DNA of 64,000 nt from Thauera chlorobenzoica. Its GTDB lineage: Bacteria > Pseudomonadota > Gammaproteobacteria > Burkholderiales > Rhodocyclaceae. Of the stretch, positions 1 through 11,536 are shown piece after piece. How positions within the stretch are numbered: the first letter of the stretch is position 1; each line of letters begins with the position of its first letter. Made by a program: the position numbers and the translations under genes. The stretch is from NCBI RefSeq assembly GCF_001922305.1, contig NZ_CP018839.1, forward strand, positions 2,480,001-2,544,000. Reading direction: 5' to 3'. Below the pieces are notes generated by a model. It made no database searches and had not been told where the DNA came from. It saw only the letters and a list, made by a program, of their open reading frames with translations.

Positions 1-2
1 TC

Positions 3-236
3 AACCACACGCTGCGCTGCATGAAGGGCAGCAACCAGGTGCCGCGGCGCTGTTCGGGGCTGGCCGGCACGGTGGGAGAGAAGGTGGCGTGCACGATCTA
101 CGACAACCGGCCGACGCCGTGCCGCGAGTTCCCGGTCTACTTCGACGACGGCACGCCCAACCCGAAGTGCGACGAACTGCGCGCGACCATCGGCCTGCCA
201 CCGCTGCCGCACGCTCCGCTGCCCCGCGCGGCCTGA
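3..236 (+). CDS. YkgJ-family Cys-cluster protein, C-terminal part
   Basis: The left window edge cuts this gene; the frame is open from base 3 and stops at 234-236. The visible 77 residues carry spaced cysteines (LRCMKGSN, RRCSGL, VACTIYDNRP, TPCREF, KCDEL) and a basic, Gly-rich context, which is the pattern of the YkgJ/UPF0153 zinc- or iron-binding CxxCxxxxC family. Its biochemical role is not established. The internal ATG at 21 is not the true start, because the conserved N-terminal cysteines of the family lie upstream of the window. The next gene is convergent, 50 bp away. Confidence 0.7.
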   Translation, partial: NHTLRCMKGSNQVPRRCSGLAGTVGEKVACTIYDNRPTPCREFPVYFDDGTPNPKCDELRATIGLPPLPHAPLPRAA

Positions 237-286
237 GACACCGCGCTGTACGCGCCCGTTTCCCGGCCTGCTCCTCAGCCTGCCCT

Positions 287-1222
287 TCAGCTTCTTTCCG
301 GACGGGGACGGCCGACGGCGGCGAGCACGGCGAGCGGTCCGGCCGTGCGCAAGGTCTCGATCTGCTCGATGTCGCGCACGAACAGCGAACCGGCATAGCC
401 GAGCGAATTCACCGAGATGTTTCCCCATTTTTCCTGGGTGCGCGGCACCACGAGCAGCCACTGCGGGCTGACGAGCAGGTTGTAGGCCGGCATCGGGTCC
501 GCTTGCGCCGGCATCGACAGCGCTTCGCAGGCGGCGGCGAAGGCGGCCTGCAGGATCTGACCGCCGCTGTTCCCCGCCAGGCCGGCGAGGGCGACGAAAG
601 CGTGGCTCCAGGGCAGGGCCGGATTGCGTGTCGCCGTGCCGTGGCGCGCCGCGCCCTGCGGGGCGAAGGCCGCCAGGTCGGCGGTGCCGGGGGGAATCCA
701 TTGCAGGTGCTTGTGGGCCTGACTGGCGCCGGCGATGCGCCCGCCGTTGTAGAAGCCCAGTCCGCCCGCGGCGGCGATCAGGGCGGCGAGGGCGCGGAAG
801 TCGGCGTCGCTCAGTGGTGTGCTCTGGTCTTCGAAGCGGCGGGTGACGATCAGCAGATGGCGTTCGATGACCGGGAACTTGTTCAGCACGACCAGGTGCT
901 CGGGGCCGAGCGCGGCGACGGTGAGCGCCGCTTCGGGGGGAAGAAAAGGGTTGAAATCGGGCGTCCGGCGGGTCACGGTGTCGACCCGGGCGCGGTCCTT
1001 CAGGGCCAGGGAGGAGACCCAGCGCACCGAGAAGTGTGGCAGGTCGTCGCACTCGATCGGCGCCTGCTCGGTGCGGATCGGCTGCAGCGCGCCGCTTTCG
1101 AGGGCGCGGGCGATCGTGCGATCGGTGCGCTCGAGAAAGTCGGCCGGGAGGTCGCAGGCCTGCTCCGGGGCGGGAACGGGAGGCGCCAGTGGGGCGCCGG
1201 CAGTTGGGGCGTCGCTGGTCAT
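287..1222 (-). CDS. ATP adenylyltransferase (Ap4A phosphorylase)
   Basis: A 311-residue protein of the HIT-like Ap4A phosphorylase II family, which splits diadenosine tetraphosphate with phosphate into ATP and ADP (or runs in reverse). The diagnostic HxHxQ motif is at about residues 170-174 (GASQAHKHLQWIP). It is preceded by LNKFPVIERHLLIVTR, a conserved substrate-pocket block near 113-128. The first ATG after the preceding divergent gene (MTSDAP, base 1222) was chosen; the frame stays open further, but that would run into the S4 gene. Length fits the bacterial family (about 280-310). It is divergent from the S4-domain gene, with an 82-bp gap. Cytosolic; role in dinucleotide turnover is inferred from the family. 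Confidence 0.85.
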   Translation of the reverse strand: MTSDAPTAGAPLAPPVPAPEQACDLPADFLERTDRTIARALESGALQPIRTEQAPIECDDLPHFSVRWVSSLALKDRARVDTVTRRTPDFNPFLPPEAALTVAALGPEHLVVLNKFPVIERHLLIVTRRFEDQSTPLSDADFRALAALIAAAGGLGFYNGGRIAGASQAHKHLQWIPPGTADLAAFAPQGAARHGTATRNPALPWSHAFVALAGLAGNSGGQILQAAFAAACEALSMPAQADPMPAYNLLVSPQWLLVVPRTQEKWGNISVNSLGYAGSLFVRDIEQIETLRTAGPLAVLAAVGRPRPERS

Positions 1223-1304
1223 GCGAAGGGCTGGCAAGGGACAATGGCCGCATTTTGACATGAGCGCCGTGCCCGTGTGGCGCAAGGGCGCAGGAGAAAT
1301 ACCG

Positions 1305-1535
1305 ATGAGCATCCGCTTTGCCGTACGTGGCGAACACATTCAGCTCGACCAGTTGTTGAAGGCTGCGGGCCTGGTGGATTCGGGCGGTGCCGCCCATGTA
1401 GCGGTGGCAGAAGGCCGGGTCCGGGTCGACGGCAAGGTCGAGACGCGCAAGCGTGCCAAGCTGCGTGCCGGCCAGCGCGTGCGCTTTGGCGGCGAGGACA
1501 TCGAGCTGGTCGAAGCGGGGCGGGAAGAGGTGTAG
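1305..1535 (+). CDS. S4-domain RNA-binding protein (YbcJ-like)
   Basis: A 76-residue protein made almost entirely of one S4 RNA-binding fold: LDQLLKAAGLVDSGGAAHVA followed by GRVRVDGKVETRKRAKL and a GQRVRF turn. This is the YbcJ/YaaA-type stand-alone S4 protein seen in many proteobacteria, thought to bind structured RNA; the target is unknown. ATG at 1305 is preceded by an AGGAG box at about 1292-1296. The longer open frame upstream overlaps the divergent Ap4A phosphorylase gene and is not used. Confidence 0.85.
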   Translation: MSIRFAVRGEHIQLDQLLKAAGLVDSGGAAHVAVAEGRVRVDGKVETRKRAKLRAGQRVRFGGEDIELVEAGREEV

Positions 1536-1546
1536 CGCGCGCGGAA

Positions 1547-1592
1547 GGGGGGCGAAGGTCGGGGGGCGAAGGTCGGGGGGCGAAGGTCGGGG
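1547..1592. repeat. Three tandem copies of a 14-bp G-rich unit
   Basis: Three consecutive copies of GGGGGGCGAAGGTC run from 1547 to 1588 and end in GGGG. They sit in the gap between the S4 gene and the convergent K+ channel gene. No coding role is visible. The runs of six G on one strand could form a G-quadruplex or simply reflect slippage. Confidence 0.85.
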
Positions 1593-1639
1593 TGTGGATG
1601 CCGGGGAATGTGGAGGAAGGCGCCCGGCCCGGGGCCGTT

Positions 1640-3385
1640 TCAGGGCAGCTTCGGCGGCCCCGCGGGGCGGGCGCGGTGCGACAGCTTCTCCCAGATCCAG
1701 CCGCCGGGCAGGTCTTTGCCGGTAAGGAGGTAGTTGAGCGTGTGCTCGTTGGCGATGACGAGTCCGAAGTCGTTCAGCGCGCGCCGGGTGCCGGCGAGCA
1801 GCAGTTCGTCGCCGGGGCGGATCGGGGTGCTGCCTTCCGGCGTCAGCAGGTGATCGTCGTCGTCGCGATCGAGGAACAGGACTTCGCATTCGAGTGCGGC
1901 GCTGCGTTCGGACGGCGAGCGCAGCAGCATTTCGAGTGTGATCCCCTCGCCCTGCATCAGGCGGCGGTACAGCGCCGGCGCGCGCTTCAGGTTGATGCGT
2001 TCGCTGCGGATCTCGGGCACCGTCCACCCCAGGCGCGCGGTCAGGTGCTCGAGCCGGGCGTCGCACCAGTCTTCGTCGCGCGTGCGTACCTCCTGCAGGA
2101 AGGGAACGAGCAGCGGGGTGCTCAGGATCGCCAGGCATTCGTGGGTGATGATGCGGCTCGGGACCACGGTGATGTCGGCGTCGAAGGCTTTGAACAAGGC
2201 GTGGTTGGCTTCGTGGTTCTGGCGCAGGATCACGAACAGCTCGGGGTTCAGCGCGCGTGCGGTGACCGCGATCGACAGGTTGTCGACGTCCGAGCTGGTG
2301 GCGCAGACGATGCCGGTGGCCTGGTCGATGCCGGCCTGGCGCAGCGACTCGGCGCCGGTGCTGTCGCCCTGTACCCAGCGATGCGCGCCGTCGGGCCGGG
2401 CGTCGAGATCGATGATCGTCACCGGCACCGCTTCGGCGTCCATCGCGTCCACCATCCAGCGTCCGAAGCGCCCGTGGCCGCAGACGATCCAGTGCCCGCG
2501 CGGCGGATCGCGCCGGCGCTCGACACGGGTGCCGGGCAGTCCGGTGAGCCAGCCCAGCAGCTGGGAGGCTTTCGGGGCATGGAGCGCGAGCGCCAGGGTT
2601 TCGCTGAAGCGCTCGAAGGGGTCGATGATGTGGCGGGTGCCGAACGACGCCATGTTGGCCGATGTTTCCCGGTGTTCGGCGCGGCACAGCGCGGGCAGCC
2701 GCGGGGCGAGCAGGCGCGCGGCGATGGCGATTGCGAGGTTGGCCTGGTCGTCGTCGGTGAGGGCGATCACGCCGATGCAGTGGGGGTGGGTGAGGCCGGC
2801 GAATTCGAGCGTTTCGGGGTTGCCGGCATCGGCGCACAGCGCGGGCACGTCGAGCGTGTAGCTGTGGAGGTCGATTTCGCCGACCTTGTCGTCGTCGAGC
2901 TCGATCACTACCGCGCGCACGCCCATGCGCTCGAGCGCCTGGCAGATCAGGCGGCCAGTCTCACCGTAGCCGCACACCAGGTAGAAGGGCTCGCGCAGCC
3001 GGCGCACTGCGCGCACGAAGCCCTGGGTCGCGACCGCCTGGCGCAGGCTGCGGTCGGAGAGCAGGCGGAAGACCGACCCCAGGGTGTAGGCCCAGCCGAT
3101 CACCGACAGATAGATGCAGATCGTCACCCACAGCCGCTGCTGGTCGGAAAAGGTGTGGGGAATTTCGCCGAAGCCGATCGTGGTCGCGGTGTAGCTGATG
3201 AAGTAGAAGGCGTGGAAGAAGCTCAGGGAATGGGGTTCGCCCGCCTCGTCCACGCCCGGCGTCAGGGTCAGCCCCAGCACCGACACCGCGATGATGCCGA
3301 TGAGCAGGACCAGCGGCGCGCGCAGCCGCCGCAGGATCAGGAAGAAGATGCTGTGGTGGCGGGGGAGGGGGCGCTGCATGGCCAT
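1640..3385 (-). CDS. K+ channel with two cytosolic TrkA-N/RCK domains
   Basis: A 581-residue inner-membrane protein. Residues 22-42 and 95-115 are hydrophobic and flank a pore loop with TATTIGFGE (about 66-74), a variant of the K+ selectivity filter TVGYGD. Two Rossmann RCK/TrkA-N domains follow. The first starts at FYLVCGYGETGR with an acidic end in VIELDDD; the second starts at WIVCGHGRFGRW with TIIDLDARPD. A TrkA-C-like module is near the C terminus (IRPGDELLLAGT). This resembles Kch/MthK-type ligand-gated channels, but with tandem RCK domains in one chain. It follows a small four-helix membrane protein by 13 bp on the same strand, so the two are probably co-transcribed. Ion choice and ligand cannot be read from sequence. 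Confidence 0.85.
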   Translation of the reverse strand: MAMQRPLPRHHSIFFLILRRLRAPLVLLIGIIAVSVLGLTLTPGVDEAGEPHSLSFFHAFYFISYTATTIGFGEIPHTFSDQQRLWVTICIYLSVIGWAYTLGSVFRLLSDRSLRQAVATQGFVRAVRRLREPFYLVCGYGETGRLICQALERMGVRAVVIELDDDKVGEIDLHSYTLDVPALCADAGNPETLEFAGLTHPHCIGVIALTDDDQANLAIAIAARLLAPRLPALCRAEHRETSANMASFGTRHIIDPFERFSETLALALHAPKASQLLGWLTGLPGTRVERRRDPPRGHWIVCGHGRFGRWMVDAMDAEAVPVTIIDLDARPDGAHRWVQGDSTGAESLRQAGIDQATGIVCATSSDVDNLSIAVTARALNPELFVILRQNHEANHALFKAFDADITVVPSRIITHECLAILSTPLLVPFLQEVRTRDEDWCDARLEHLTARLGWTVPEIRSERINLKRAPALYRRLMQGEGITLEMLLRSPSERSAALECEVLFLDRDDDDHLLTPEGSTPIRPGDELLLAGTRRALNDFGLVIANEHTLNYLLTGKDLPGGWIWEKLSHRARPAGPPKLP

Positions 3386-3398
3386 CGGCGCGCTGCTC

Positions 3399-3782
3399 TC
3401 AGCGCCGCTGCATGATGGTCTCGGCGATCAGGATGATGACCGAGACCATGTTGGCGAACAGCGCGCCGCCCGACAGCGAGACCACGCGGGAGGTCATCTC
3501 GGGGGTGAGGCCGGCGGCCGAAACGTGGGCGGCGTAGCCCCAGACCATCGCCGCCGCGAGCAACTGCAGGTCGGCGGCGAGGCTGGTCGACAGATGCACG
3601 GCACCGATCTGGGTGCGGTCGCCCAGTTTGAGCACGGTGGCGATCAGGCTGACGACGAGGGCGGCGAACAGCTCGTAGATGTCGTGGTGCGCAGGGTTGT
3701 CGATGTCGCCGACGAAGAAGCCGAAGTTCAGCGTGGCGGCGAGGACGATGAAGAAACCGAAGATGACTTTTTCGAGGTTCAT
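3399..3782 (-). CDS. Small four-helix membrane protein (DUF6394-like)
   Basis: A 127-residue integral membrane protein with four hydrophobic segments: near the N terminus (VIFGFFIVLAATLNFGFFVG), DIYELFAALVVSLIATVLKL, LQLLAAAMVWGYAAHV and ALFANMVSVIILIAET. ATG at 3782 gives a start directly before the first helix. It lies 13 bp upstream of the RCK-type K+ channel on the same strand. I recall this family (DUF6394) as a usual neighbour of such channels, so an accessory subunit is plausible but unproven. No catalytic residues are evident. Confidence 0.7.
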   Translation of the reverse strand: MNLEKVIFGFFIVLAATLNFGFFVGDIDNPAHHDIYELFAALVVSLIATVLKLGDRTQIGAVHLSTSLAADLQLLAAAMVWGYAAHVSAAGLTPEMTSRVVSLSGGALFANMVSVIILIAETIMQRR

Positions 3783-3974
3783 GGACGTGCGCCGGGCGGG
3801 TAGTGGGGGGGGGGCGGAGGGAAGGGGCTCGCGGGCCGACTTTAGCGCGAAAGCATGGGCTTCGGCGAGGCCCCGGGATGCAGGGCGGTCGCGAGGCGGG
3901 CGCCGGTCGGTGTGCTGCGGGGGCTTGCGGTATGCTGCAGGCCTGTTGCCTTCGGGCATCATCGGGGATTCGCC

Positions 3975-4649
3975 ATGGACGCCCACGCGCATGACCGCAT
4001 CCGCCACACCCGGCGCTATCTGCTGATCGGCCTGCTGACGGCGGCGCCGCTGTGGGTGACCTGGCTGGTGTTCGATTTCATCTTCACCCAGCTGTCGAAG
4101 CTCGGCACGCCCTGGGTGAGCACCCTCTCGCGCGCGCTGCGGGGCAATTACCCGGGCGTCGCCGACTTCATCCTCCTGCCCCAGTTCCAGTCGGTGCTCG
4201 GAGTGATCTTCACCCTGGTCGTGTTCTACCTGCTGGGCTGGCTCGCCTCGCTGGTGATCGGCCAGCGCATCATCCACTGGCTCGAGCGCCTGGTCGAGAG
4301 TATCCCGGTGGTGGCGGCGATCTACGGCGGGACCAAGCGCTTTCTCGCCGCAGTCAAGGAAAAACCGGCGGGCGTGCAGCGCGTGGTGCTGATCAACTTC
4401 CCGTCCTCCGAGATGAAGGCGGTGGGTTTCGTCACCCGGGTGATCCGCGACGAAGCGAGCGGGGAGGAGCTGGCGGCGGTCTACGTGCCGACTTCGCCCA
4501 ACCCCACTTCAGGCTACATCGAGATCGTGCCGGTGGCGCAGCTGGTGTCGACCGACTGGACGATGGACGAGGCGATGAGCTTCGTCATGACCGGCGGCGC
4601 GACCTCGCCCGAGCGGATCCGCTTCCGCAATCCGGCCGCGCCGCGCTGA
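3975..4649 (+). CDS. DUF502 family membrane protein
   Basis: A 224-residue membrane protein of the DUF502 family. Two transmembrane segments (YLLIGLLTAAPLWVTWLVF near residue 15 and VLGVIFTLVVFYLLGWLASL near 73) are followed by a conserved soluble C-terminal half with PVVAAIYGGTKRF, VVLINFPSSEMKAVGFVT and VPTSPNPTSGYIEIVP. In many betaproteobacteria the gene sits next to aspS; here it stands alone between the divergent channel pair and convergent acnA. Function is unknown. ATG at 3975 was chosen because it directly precedes the charged N-terminal stretch and the first helix. Confidence 0.85.
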   Translation: MDAHAHDRIRHTRRYLLIGLLTAAPLWVTWLVFDFIFTQLSKLGTPWVSTLSRALRGNYPGVADFILLPQFQSVLGVIFTLVVFYLLGWLASLVIGQRIIHWLERLVESIPVVAAIYGGTKRFLAAVKEKPAGVQRVVLINFPSSEMKAVGFVTRVIRDEASGEELAAVYVPTSPNPTSGYIEIVPVAQLVSTDWTMDEAMSFVMTGGATSPERIRFRNPAAPR

Positions 4650-4656
4650 GCCCGCT

Positions 4657-7356
<2,700 letters not shown>

Positions 7357-7551
7357 GATGCTCCTCCTTGTCCGGCGCCCGGCGGCGGCGGACGGATGCG
7401 ATGCCGGTGGTGCCCAACTCATGTGCGACTGGCGCTTCTGGCCGATGTTCCCGTTCCCGCCACGCGCAGGCTGCACGCGTGCGACACCGGGAGTAGAATG
7501 CCGCGGGTTTGAAAGGCGGATTCGATGTCTGGGTGGTGCACTGCACCTCAA

Positions 7552-7572
7552 GTCTTATAAAAGACATATAAT
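7552..7572 (+). promoter_or_regulatory. acnB promoter -10 box with overlapping operator palindrome
   Basis: A perfect TATAAT lies at 7567-7572. Immediately upstream, between it and where the -35 box would be, is the inverted repeat GTCTTATAAAAGAC (7552-7565). No good -35 hexamer is visible at 17-bp spacing, which suits an activator- or repressor-controlled promoter. The core TCTTATAAAAGA differs by one base from the palindrome in the mdh/gntR gap (32848-32863). The acnB start codon is 70 bp downstream of the -10 box. Confidence 0.65.
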
Positions 7573-7642
7573 CCGCCCGGTCCGCGCGGGCGACCCCCGC
7601 CCGGAGTCCTGATCACCGCCACGAAAAAGTGAGGAAGTCGCC

Positions 7643-10240
7643 GTGCTTGAAGCTTACCGCGCCCATGTCGCCGAACGTGCCGCCCTCGGCATCCCGCCGC
7701 TGCCGCTGTCCAAGCAGCAGGCCACCGAGCTGGTCGAACTGCTGAAGAATCCCCCCGCCGGCGAGGAAGCCTTCCTCGTCGAGCTGCTGACCTATCGCGT
7801 GCCGGCCGGCGTGGATGACGCCGCCAAGGTCAAGGCCGAGTTCCTCGCCAAGGTCGCCAAGGGCGAGGAAACCTGTGCCCTGGTGTCGCGCGCGAAGGCC
7901 ACCGAACTGCTCGGCACCATGCTCGGCGGTTTCAACATCAAGCCGCTGATCGACCTGCTCGCCGACGGTGAAGTCGGCGCTATCGCCGCCGAGGGCCTGA
8001 AGAAGACCCTGCTGATGTTCGACTACTTCCACGACGTCAAGGAGCTCTCCGAGGCCGGCAACGCCAACGCCCGCGCCGTGCTGCAGTCGTGGGCCGACGC
8101 CGAGTGGTTCACCAGCCGCCCGGAAGTGCCCGCTGCGCAGAAGCTGACCGTGTTCAAGGTCACCGGCGAGACCAACACCGACGACCTGTCGCCGGCGCCC
8201 GACGCCTGGTCGCGCCCCGACATCCCGCTGCACGCGCTGGCGATGCTGAAGAACCCGCGCCCCGGGATCACCCCGGAAGAAGCCGGCGTGCGCGGTCCGG
8301 TCAAGTTCCTCGAAGAGCTGCGCGCCAAGGGCAACCTGGTGGCCTACGTCGGTGACGTGGTCGGTACCGGTTCCTCGCGCAAGTCCGCCACCAACTCGGT
8401 GCTGTGGTTCACCGGCGAAGACATCCCCTTCGTGCCGAACAAGCGCTTCGGCGGCGTGTGCCTGGGCTCCAAGATCGCGCCGATCTTCTTCAACACCATG
8501 GAAGACGCCGGCGCGCTGCCGATCGAGATCGACGCCGGCCAGATGGACATGGGCGACGAGATCGAGCTCAAGGTCGACCACGCCAGCGGCAAGGTCACCG
8601 CGACCAAGAATGGCACCGTGATTGCCGAAAGCCAGCTCAAGACCCTGGTGATCCTCGACGAAGTGCGCGCCGGCGGCCGCATTCCGCTGATCATCGGCCG
8701 CGGCCTCACCACCAAGGCGCGCGAGGCGCTGGGCCTGCCGCCCTCCACCCTGTTCCGCCTGCCGCAGAACCCGGCCGACAGCGGCCGCGGCTTCTCGCTG
8801 GCGCAGAAGATGGTCGGCCGCGCCTGCGGCCTGGCCGAAGGCCAGGGCATCCGTCCGGGCACCTACTGCGAACCGAAGATGACCACCGTCGGCAGCCAGG
8901 ACACCACCGGCCCGATGACCCGCGACGAGCTGAAGGACCTCGCCTGCCTCGGCTTCTCCGCCGACTTGGTGATGCAGTCCTTCTGCCACACCGCCGCCTA
9001 CCCGAAGCTGGTCGACGTCAAGATGCACCGCGAGCTGCCGAGCTTCATCAGCACCCGCGGCGGCGTCGCCCTGCGCCCGGGCGACGGCGTGATCCACTCC
9101 TGGCTCAACCGCCTGCTGCTGCCCGACACCGTCGGCACCGGCGGCGACAGCCACACCCGCTTCCCGATCGGGATCTCGTTCCCGGCCGGCTCCGGCCTGG
9201 TGGCGTTCGCCGCCGCCACCGGGGTGATGCCGCTGGACATGCCCGAATCGGTGCTGGTGCGCTTCAAGGGCAAGCTGCAGCCGGGTGTGACGCTCCGTGA
9301 CCTGGTCAACGCGATCCCCTACTACGCGATCAAGCAGGGCCTGCTCACGGTCGAGAAGAAGGGCAAGAAGAACATCTTCTCCGGCCGCGTGCTCGAGATC
9401 GAAGGCCTGCCCGACCTGAAGGTGGAACAGGCGTTCGAACTGTCCGACGCCGCCGCCGAACGTTCGGCCGCCGCCTGCTCGGTGCACCTGGATAAGGCGC
9501 CGATCATCGAGTACATGCGCTCGAACATCACCCTGATGAAGTGGATGATCGCCAACGGCTACCAGGACGCGCGCACCCTGGGCCGCCGCATCAAGGCCAT
9601 GGAAGCGTGGATCGCCAAGCCCGAGCTGCTCAAGGCCGACGCCGACGCCGAATACGCCGCGGTGATCGAGATCGATCTGGCCGACGTCACCGAGCCGATC
9701 GTCGCCTGCCCGAACGACCCGGACGACGTGAAGCTGCTGTCCGAGGTCGCCGGCGACAAGATCGACGAAGTCTTCATCGGCTCGTGCATGACCAACATCG
9801 GCCACTTCCGCGCCGCGGGCAAGGTGCTGGACGGCAAGTCCGACATCCCGACCCGGCTGTGGATCGCCCCGCCGACCAAGATGGACGCCATGATCCTCAA
9901 CGAGGAAGGCTACTACGGTGTGCTCGGCAAGTCCGGCGCGCGCATGGAGATGCCGGGCTGCTCGCTGTGCATGGGCAACCAGGCGCAGATCCGCAAGGGC
10001 AGCACCGCGATGTCGACCTCGACGCGCAACTTCCCCAACCGCCTCGGCATCGACACCCGCGTCTATCTGGGCTCGGCCGAGCTCGCCGCGGTGTGCGCGC
10101 TGATGGGCAAGATTCCGAGCGTGGCCGAGTACATGGCGCAGGTCGAGGTGGTCAACCAGAAGGCGGGCGACATCTACCGCTACATGAACTTCAACGAAAT
10201 CGCGGAATTCGTTGATATTGCTGAGAAAGTTGAGGTTTGA
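7643..10240 (+). CDS. acnB: Aconitate hydratase B
   Basis: An 865-residue bifunctional aconitase/2-methylisocitrate dehydratase of the AcnB type. It has the AcnB-specific N-terminal HEAT-like domain (1-160) before the swivel domain ([18 protein letters not shown] near 240), the reverse of the AcnA domain order. [4Fe-4S] ligands appear in the C-terminal half at [16 protein letters not shown] and [10 protein letters not shown]. The start is GTG at 7643 ([11 protein letters not shown]), preceded by GAGGAAG. It is divergent from acnA and ends in an intrinsic terminator. Its promoter carries the palindrome shared with the mdh/gntR region, so it is probably under the same regulator. Confidence 0.97.
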   Translation: MLEAYRAHVAERAALGIPPLPLSKQQATELVELLKNPPAGEEAFLVELLTYRVPAGVDDAAKVKAEFLAKVAKGEETCALVSRAKATELLGTMLGGFNIKPLIDLLADGEVGAIAAEGLKKTLLMFDYFHDVKELSEAGNANARAVLQSWADAEWFTSRPEVPAAQKLTVFKVTGETNTDDLSPAPDAWSRPDIPLHALAMLKNPRPGITPEEAGVRGPVKFLEELRAKGNLVAYVGDVVGTGSSRKSATNSVLWFTGEDIPFVPNKRFGGVCLGSKIAPIFFNTMEDAGALPIEIDAGQMDMGDEIELKVDHASGKVTATKNGTVIAESQLKTLVILDEVRAGGRIPLIIGRGLTTKAREALGLPPSTLFRLPQNPADSGRGFSLAQKMVGRACGLAEGQGIRPGTYCEPKMTTVGSQDTTGPMTRDELKDLACLGFSADLVMQSFCHTAAYPKLVDVKMHRELPSFISTRGGVALRPGDGVIHSWLNRLLLPDTVGTGGDSHTRFPIGISFPAGSGLVAFAAATGVMPLDMPESVLVRFKGKLQPGVTLRDLVNAIPYYAIKQGLLTVEKKGKKNIFSGRVLEIEGLPDLKVEQAFELSDAAAERSAAACSVHLDKAPIIEYMRSNITLMKWMIANGYQDARTLGRRIKAMEAWIAKPELLKADADAEYAAVIEIDLADVTEPIVACPNDPDDVKLLSEVAGDKIDEVFIGSCMTNIGHFRAAGKVLDGKSDIPTRLWIAPPTKMDAMILNEEGYYGVLGKSGARMEMPGCSLCMGNQAQIRKGSTAMSTSTRNFPNRLGIDTRVYLGSAELAAVCALMGKIPSVAEYMAQVEVVNQKAGDIYRYMNFNEIAEFVDIAEKVEV

Positions 10241-10282
10241 TGCCTGCTTGGTGTCTAAGAAATTCCGCTAGTTAGCAGCCCT

Positions 10283-10312
10283 GAAAGCCCCGTCGTTGCT
10301 GATGGGGCTTTC
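10283..10312 (+). terminator. Intrinsic terminator after acnB
   Basis: GAAAGCCCC (10283-10291) pairs perfectly with GGGGCTTTC (10304-10312) across a 12-nt loop, followed by TGTTCTTG. It lies 43 bp after the acnB stop and 27 bp before the convergent fic stop, so it can also close fic on the other strand. Confidence 0.8.
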
Positions 10313-10338
10313 TGTTCTTGGATACTCGAATGTCATTT

Positions 10339-11436
10339 TCAGGCGTCTTCCGGGTCGAAGCTCTGAAGCGCTTGAATCAGGTGCGGGTTGATGAAAAGCT
10401 TCTCCCGTCCGGCCTTCATTTCGCGAAGGAGACCGATGTCGACGAGTTGCTTCAGATAGACCGATGCCGTCTGGCGTTGGGCTATGCCGGCGTCGACGAC
10501 GTTGGCGATGCGGCAGTAGGGCTGTACGAAGATCAGTTCGGTCAGTTCGCGGGAGTAGATGCCGGGCGCGTCCCGCTTCATCCGCTCTGCGGTTTCATCG
10601 ATGAGCGCCCTGATTGCCTTGATGCGGGATGTTGTCCAGTGTGCGGTACTGCGAACCGCGCTGAGCATGAACAGTATCCAGGGCTCCCAAGCGGCATCCC
10701 GGCTGACGTTCAGCAGGAGCCGGTAGTAGTCCTGCTTGGCTTCGATGATGGCCTTGGAGAGGTAGAGCACCGGGATGTCGAGCAAGCCCTGCTCGACCAG
10801 GTACAGCAGGTTGAGCACTCGACCGGTTCGGCCGTTGCCGTCGACGAAGGGGTGGATGGCCTCGAATTGGTAGTGGCCGATAGCCATGCGTACCAGCGGG
10901 TCGATGTGCTCGGCCTCGTGCAGGAAGCGCTCCCAGTTGGAGAGCTTGTCGCGGATGCGTGCCTCTCCTTCGGGCGGAGTGTAGATCACCTCGCCGCTGC
11001 GGTCGTTCATCAGCGCCGTGCCGGGTGTCTTGCGGATGTTGATGTCGATGCCCTTGATGGTGCGGCAGATGTCGACTGCGGTACGGGTCGTGAGCGGATG
11101 ACGACGCAGGGATTCAAACCCCTCGCGCAGCGCCGTCCGATAACGGAGCGCCTCCTTCGTCGCCGGGTCGGCCAAGGATTCGCGGTTATCGGCGAACTGG
11201 AAAAGGCGATCCGCCGTGGTGACGATGTTCTCGATTTCCGAGCTTGCCTGGGCTTCCAGCAAGGGAATGCTGTTGATCAGCACGGCTTGGTTGGGGATAA
11301 GCTCACCGGCCTGCTTGAGTTCGGCGACGGCTGCACGCGCCTCGATGCAAGCCTTCAGGATGGCCCGCGACTCGACTTCCGCCTGAGGGGGAAGAGCAGG
11401 AAGGTCGTTGTATGGTTTGCGCGGGTCGAAGGTCAT
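10339..11436 (-). CDS. Fic family protein (AMPylator type, class II)
   Basis: A 365-residue Fic protein. The catalytic motif [12 protein letters not shown] is at residues 195-206, with the His and the GNGR anion hole intact, so transfer of AMP (or another nucleotide) onto a protein hydroxyl is expected. An N-terminal helix carries SSEIEN (65-70), matching the (S/T)xxxE(G/N) inhibitory motif; its Glu normally blocks the ATP gamma-phosphate site, which makes this a self-inhibited class II enzyme. The C-terminal 90 residues look like a winged helix ([17 protein letters not shown]), as in SoFic. No antitoxin or Phd gene is adjacent. ATG at 11436 has no clear Shine-Dalgarno; instead a repeat box abuts the start codon. 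Target unknown. Confidence 0.9.
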   Translation of the reverse strand: MTFDPRKPYNDLPALPPQAEVESRAILKACIEARAAVAELKQAGELIPNQAVLINSIPLLEAQASSEIENIVTTADRLFQFADNRESLADPATKEALRYRTALREGFESLRRHPLTTRTAVDICRTIKGIDINIRKTPGTALMNDRSGEVIYTPPEGEARIRDKLSNWERFLHEAEHIDPLVRMAIGHYQFEAIHPFVDGNGRTGRVLNLLYLVEQGLLDIPVLYLSKAIIEAKQDYYRLLLNVSRDAAWEPWILFMLSAVRSTAHWTTSRIKAIRALIDETAERMKRDAPGIYSRELTELIFVQPYCRIANVVDAGIAQRQTASVYLKQLVDIGLLREMKAGREKLFINPHLIQALQSFDPEDA

Positions 11437-11536
11437 GTGTCGAAAGCAGACTAATTCATCTACACGTTGATTGGACGTGTCGACGGATTCGACATAATAT
11501 CGTTTCGTGTCGAAAAATGACGATATTTTCTACACG
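11436..11536. promoter_or_regulatory. Symmetric array of six YGTGTMGA boxes upstream of fic
   Basis: Six octamers alternate in orientation: TGTGTCGA 11436-11443, TCTACACG 11459-11466, CGTGTCGA 11476-11483, TCGACATA 11489-11496, CGTGTCGA 11506-11513 and TCTACACG 11529-11536. Start-to-start distances are 23, 17, 13, 17 and 23 bp, so the array is exactly symmetric about position 11486. The outer pair at 11506-11516 and 11526-11536 extends to an 11-bp inverted repeat with one mismatch. A TATTAT -10-like element on the minus strand falls inside (11494-11499). This looks like a multi-site operator for fic. Confidence 0.75.

Noticed and set aside
7613..9805. A 730-codon open frame opposite acnB
   Set aside because: Same shadow pattern; no family features, and acnB is unambiguous on the plus strand.
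10339..11436. Fic as part of a Fic/Phd or FicT/FicA toxin-antitoxin pair
   Set aside because: No small antitoxin gene is adjacent on either side; the inhibitory motif is inside the Fic chain.
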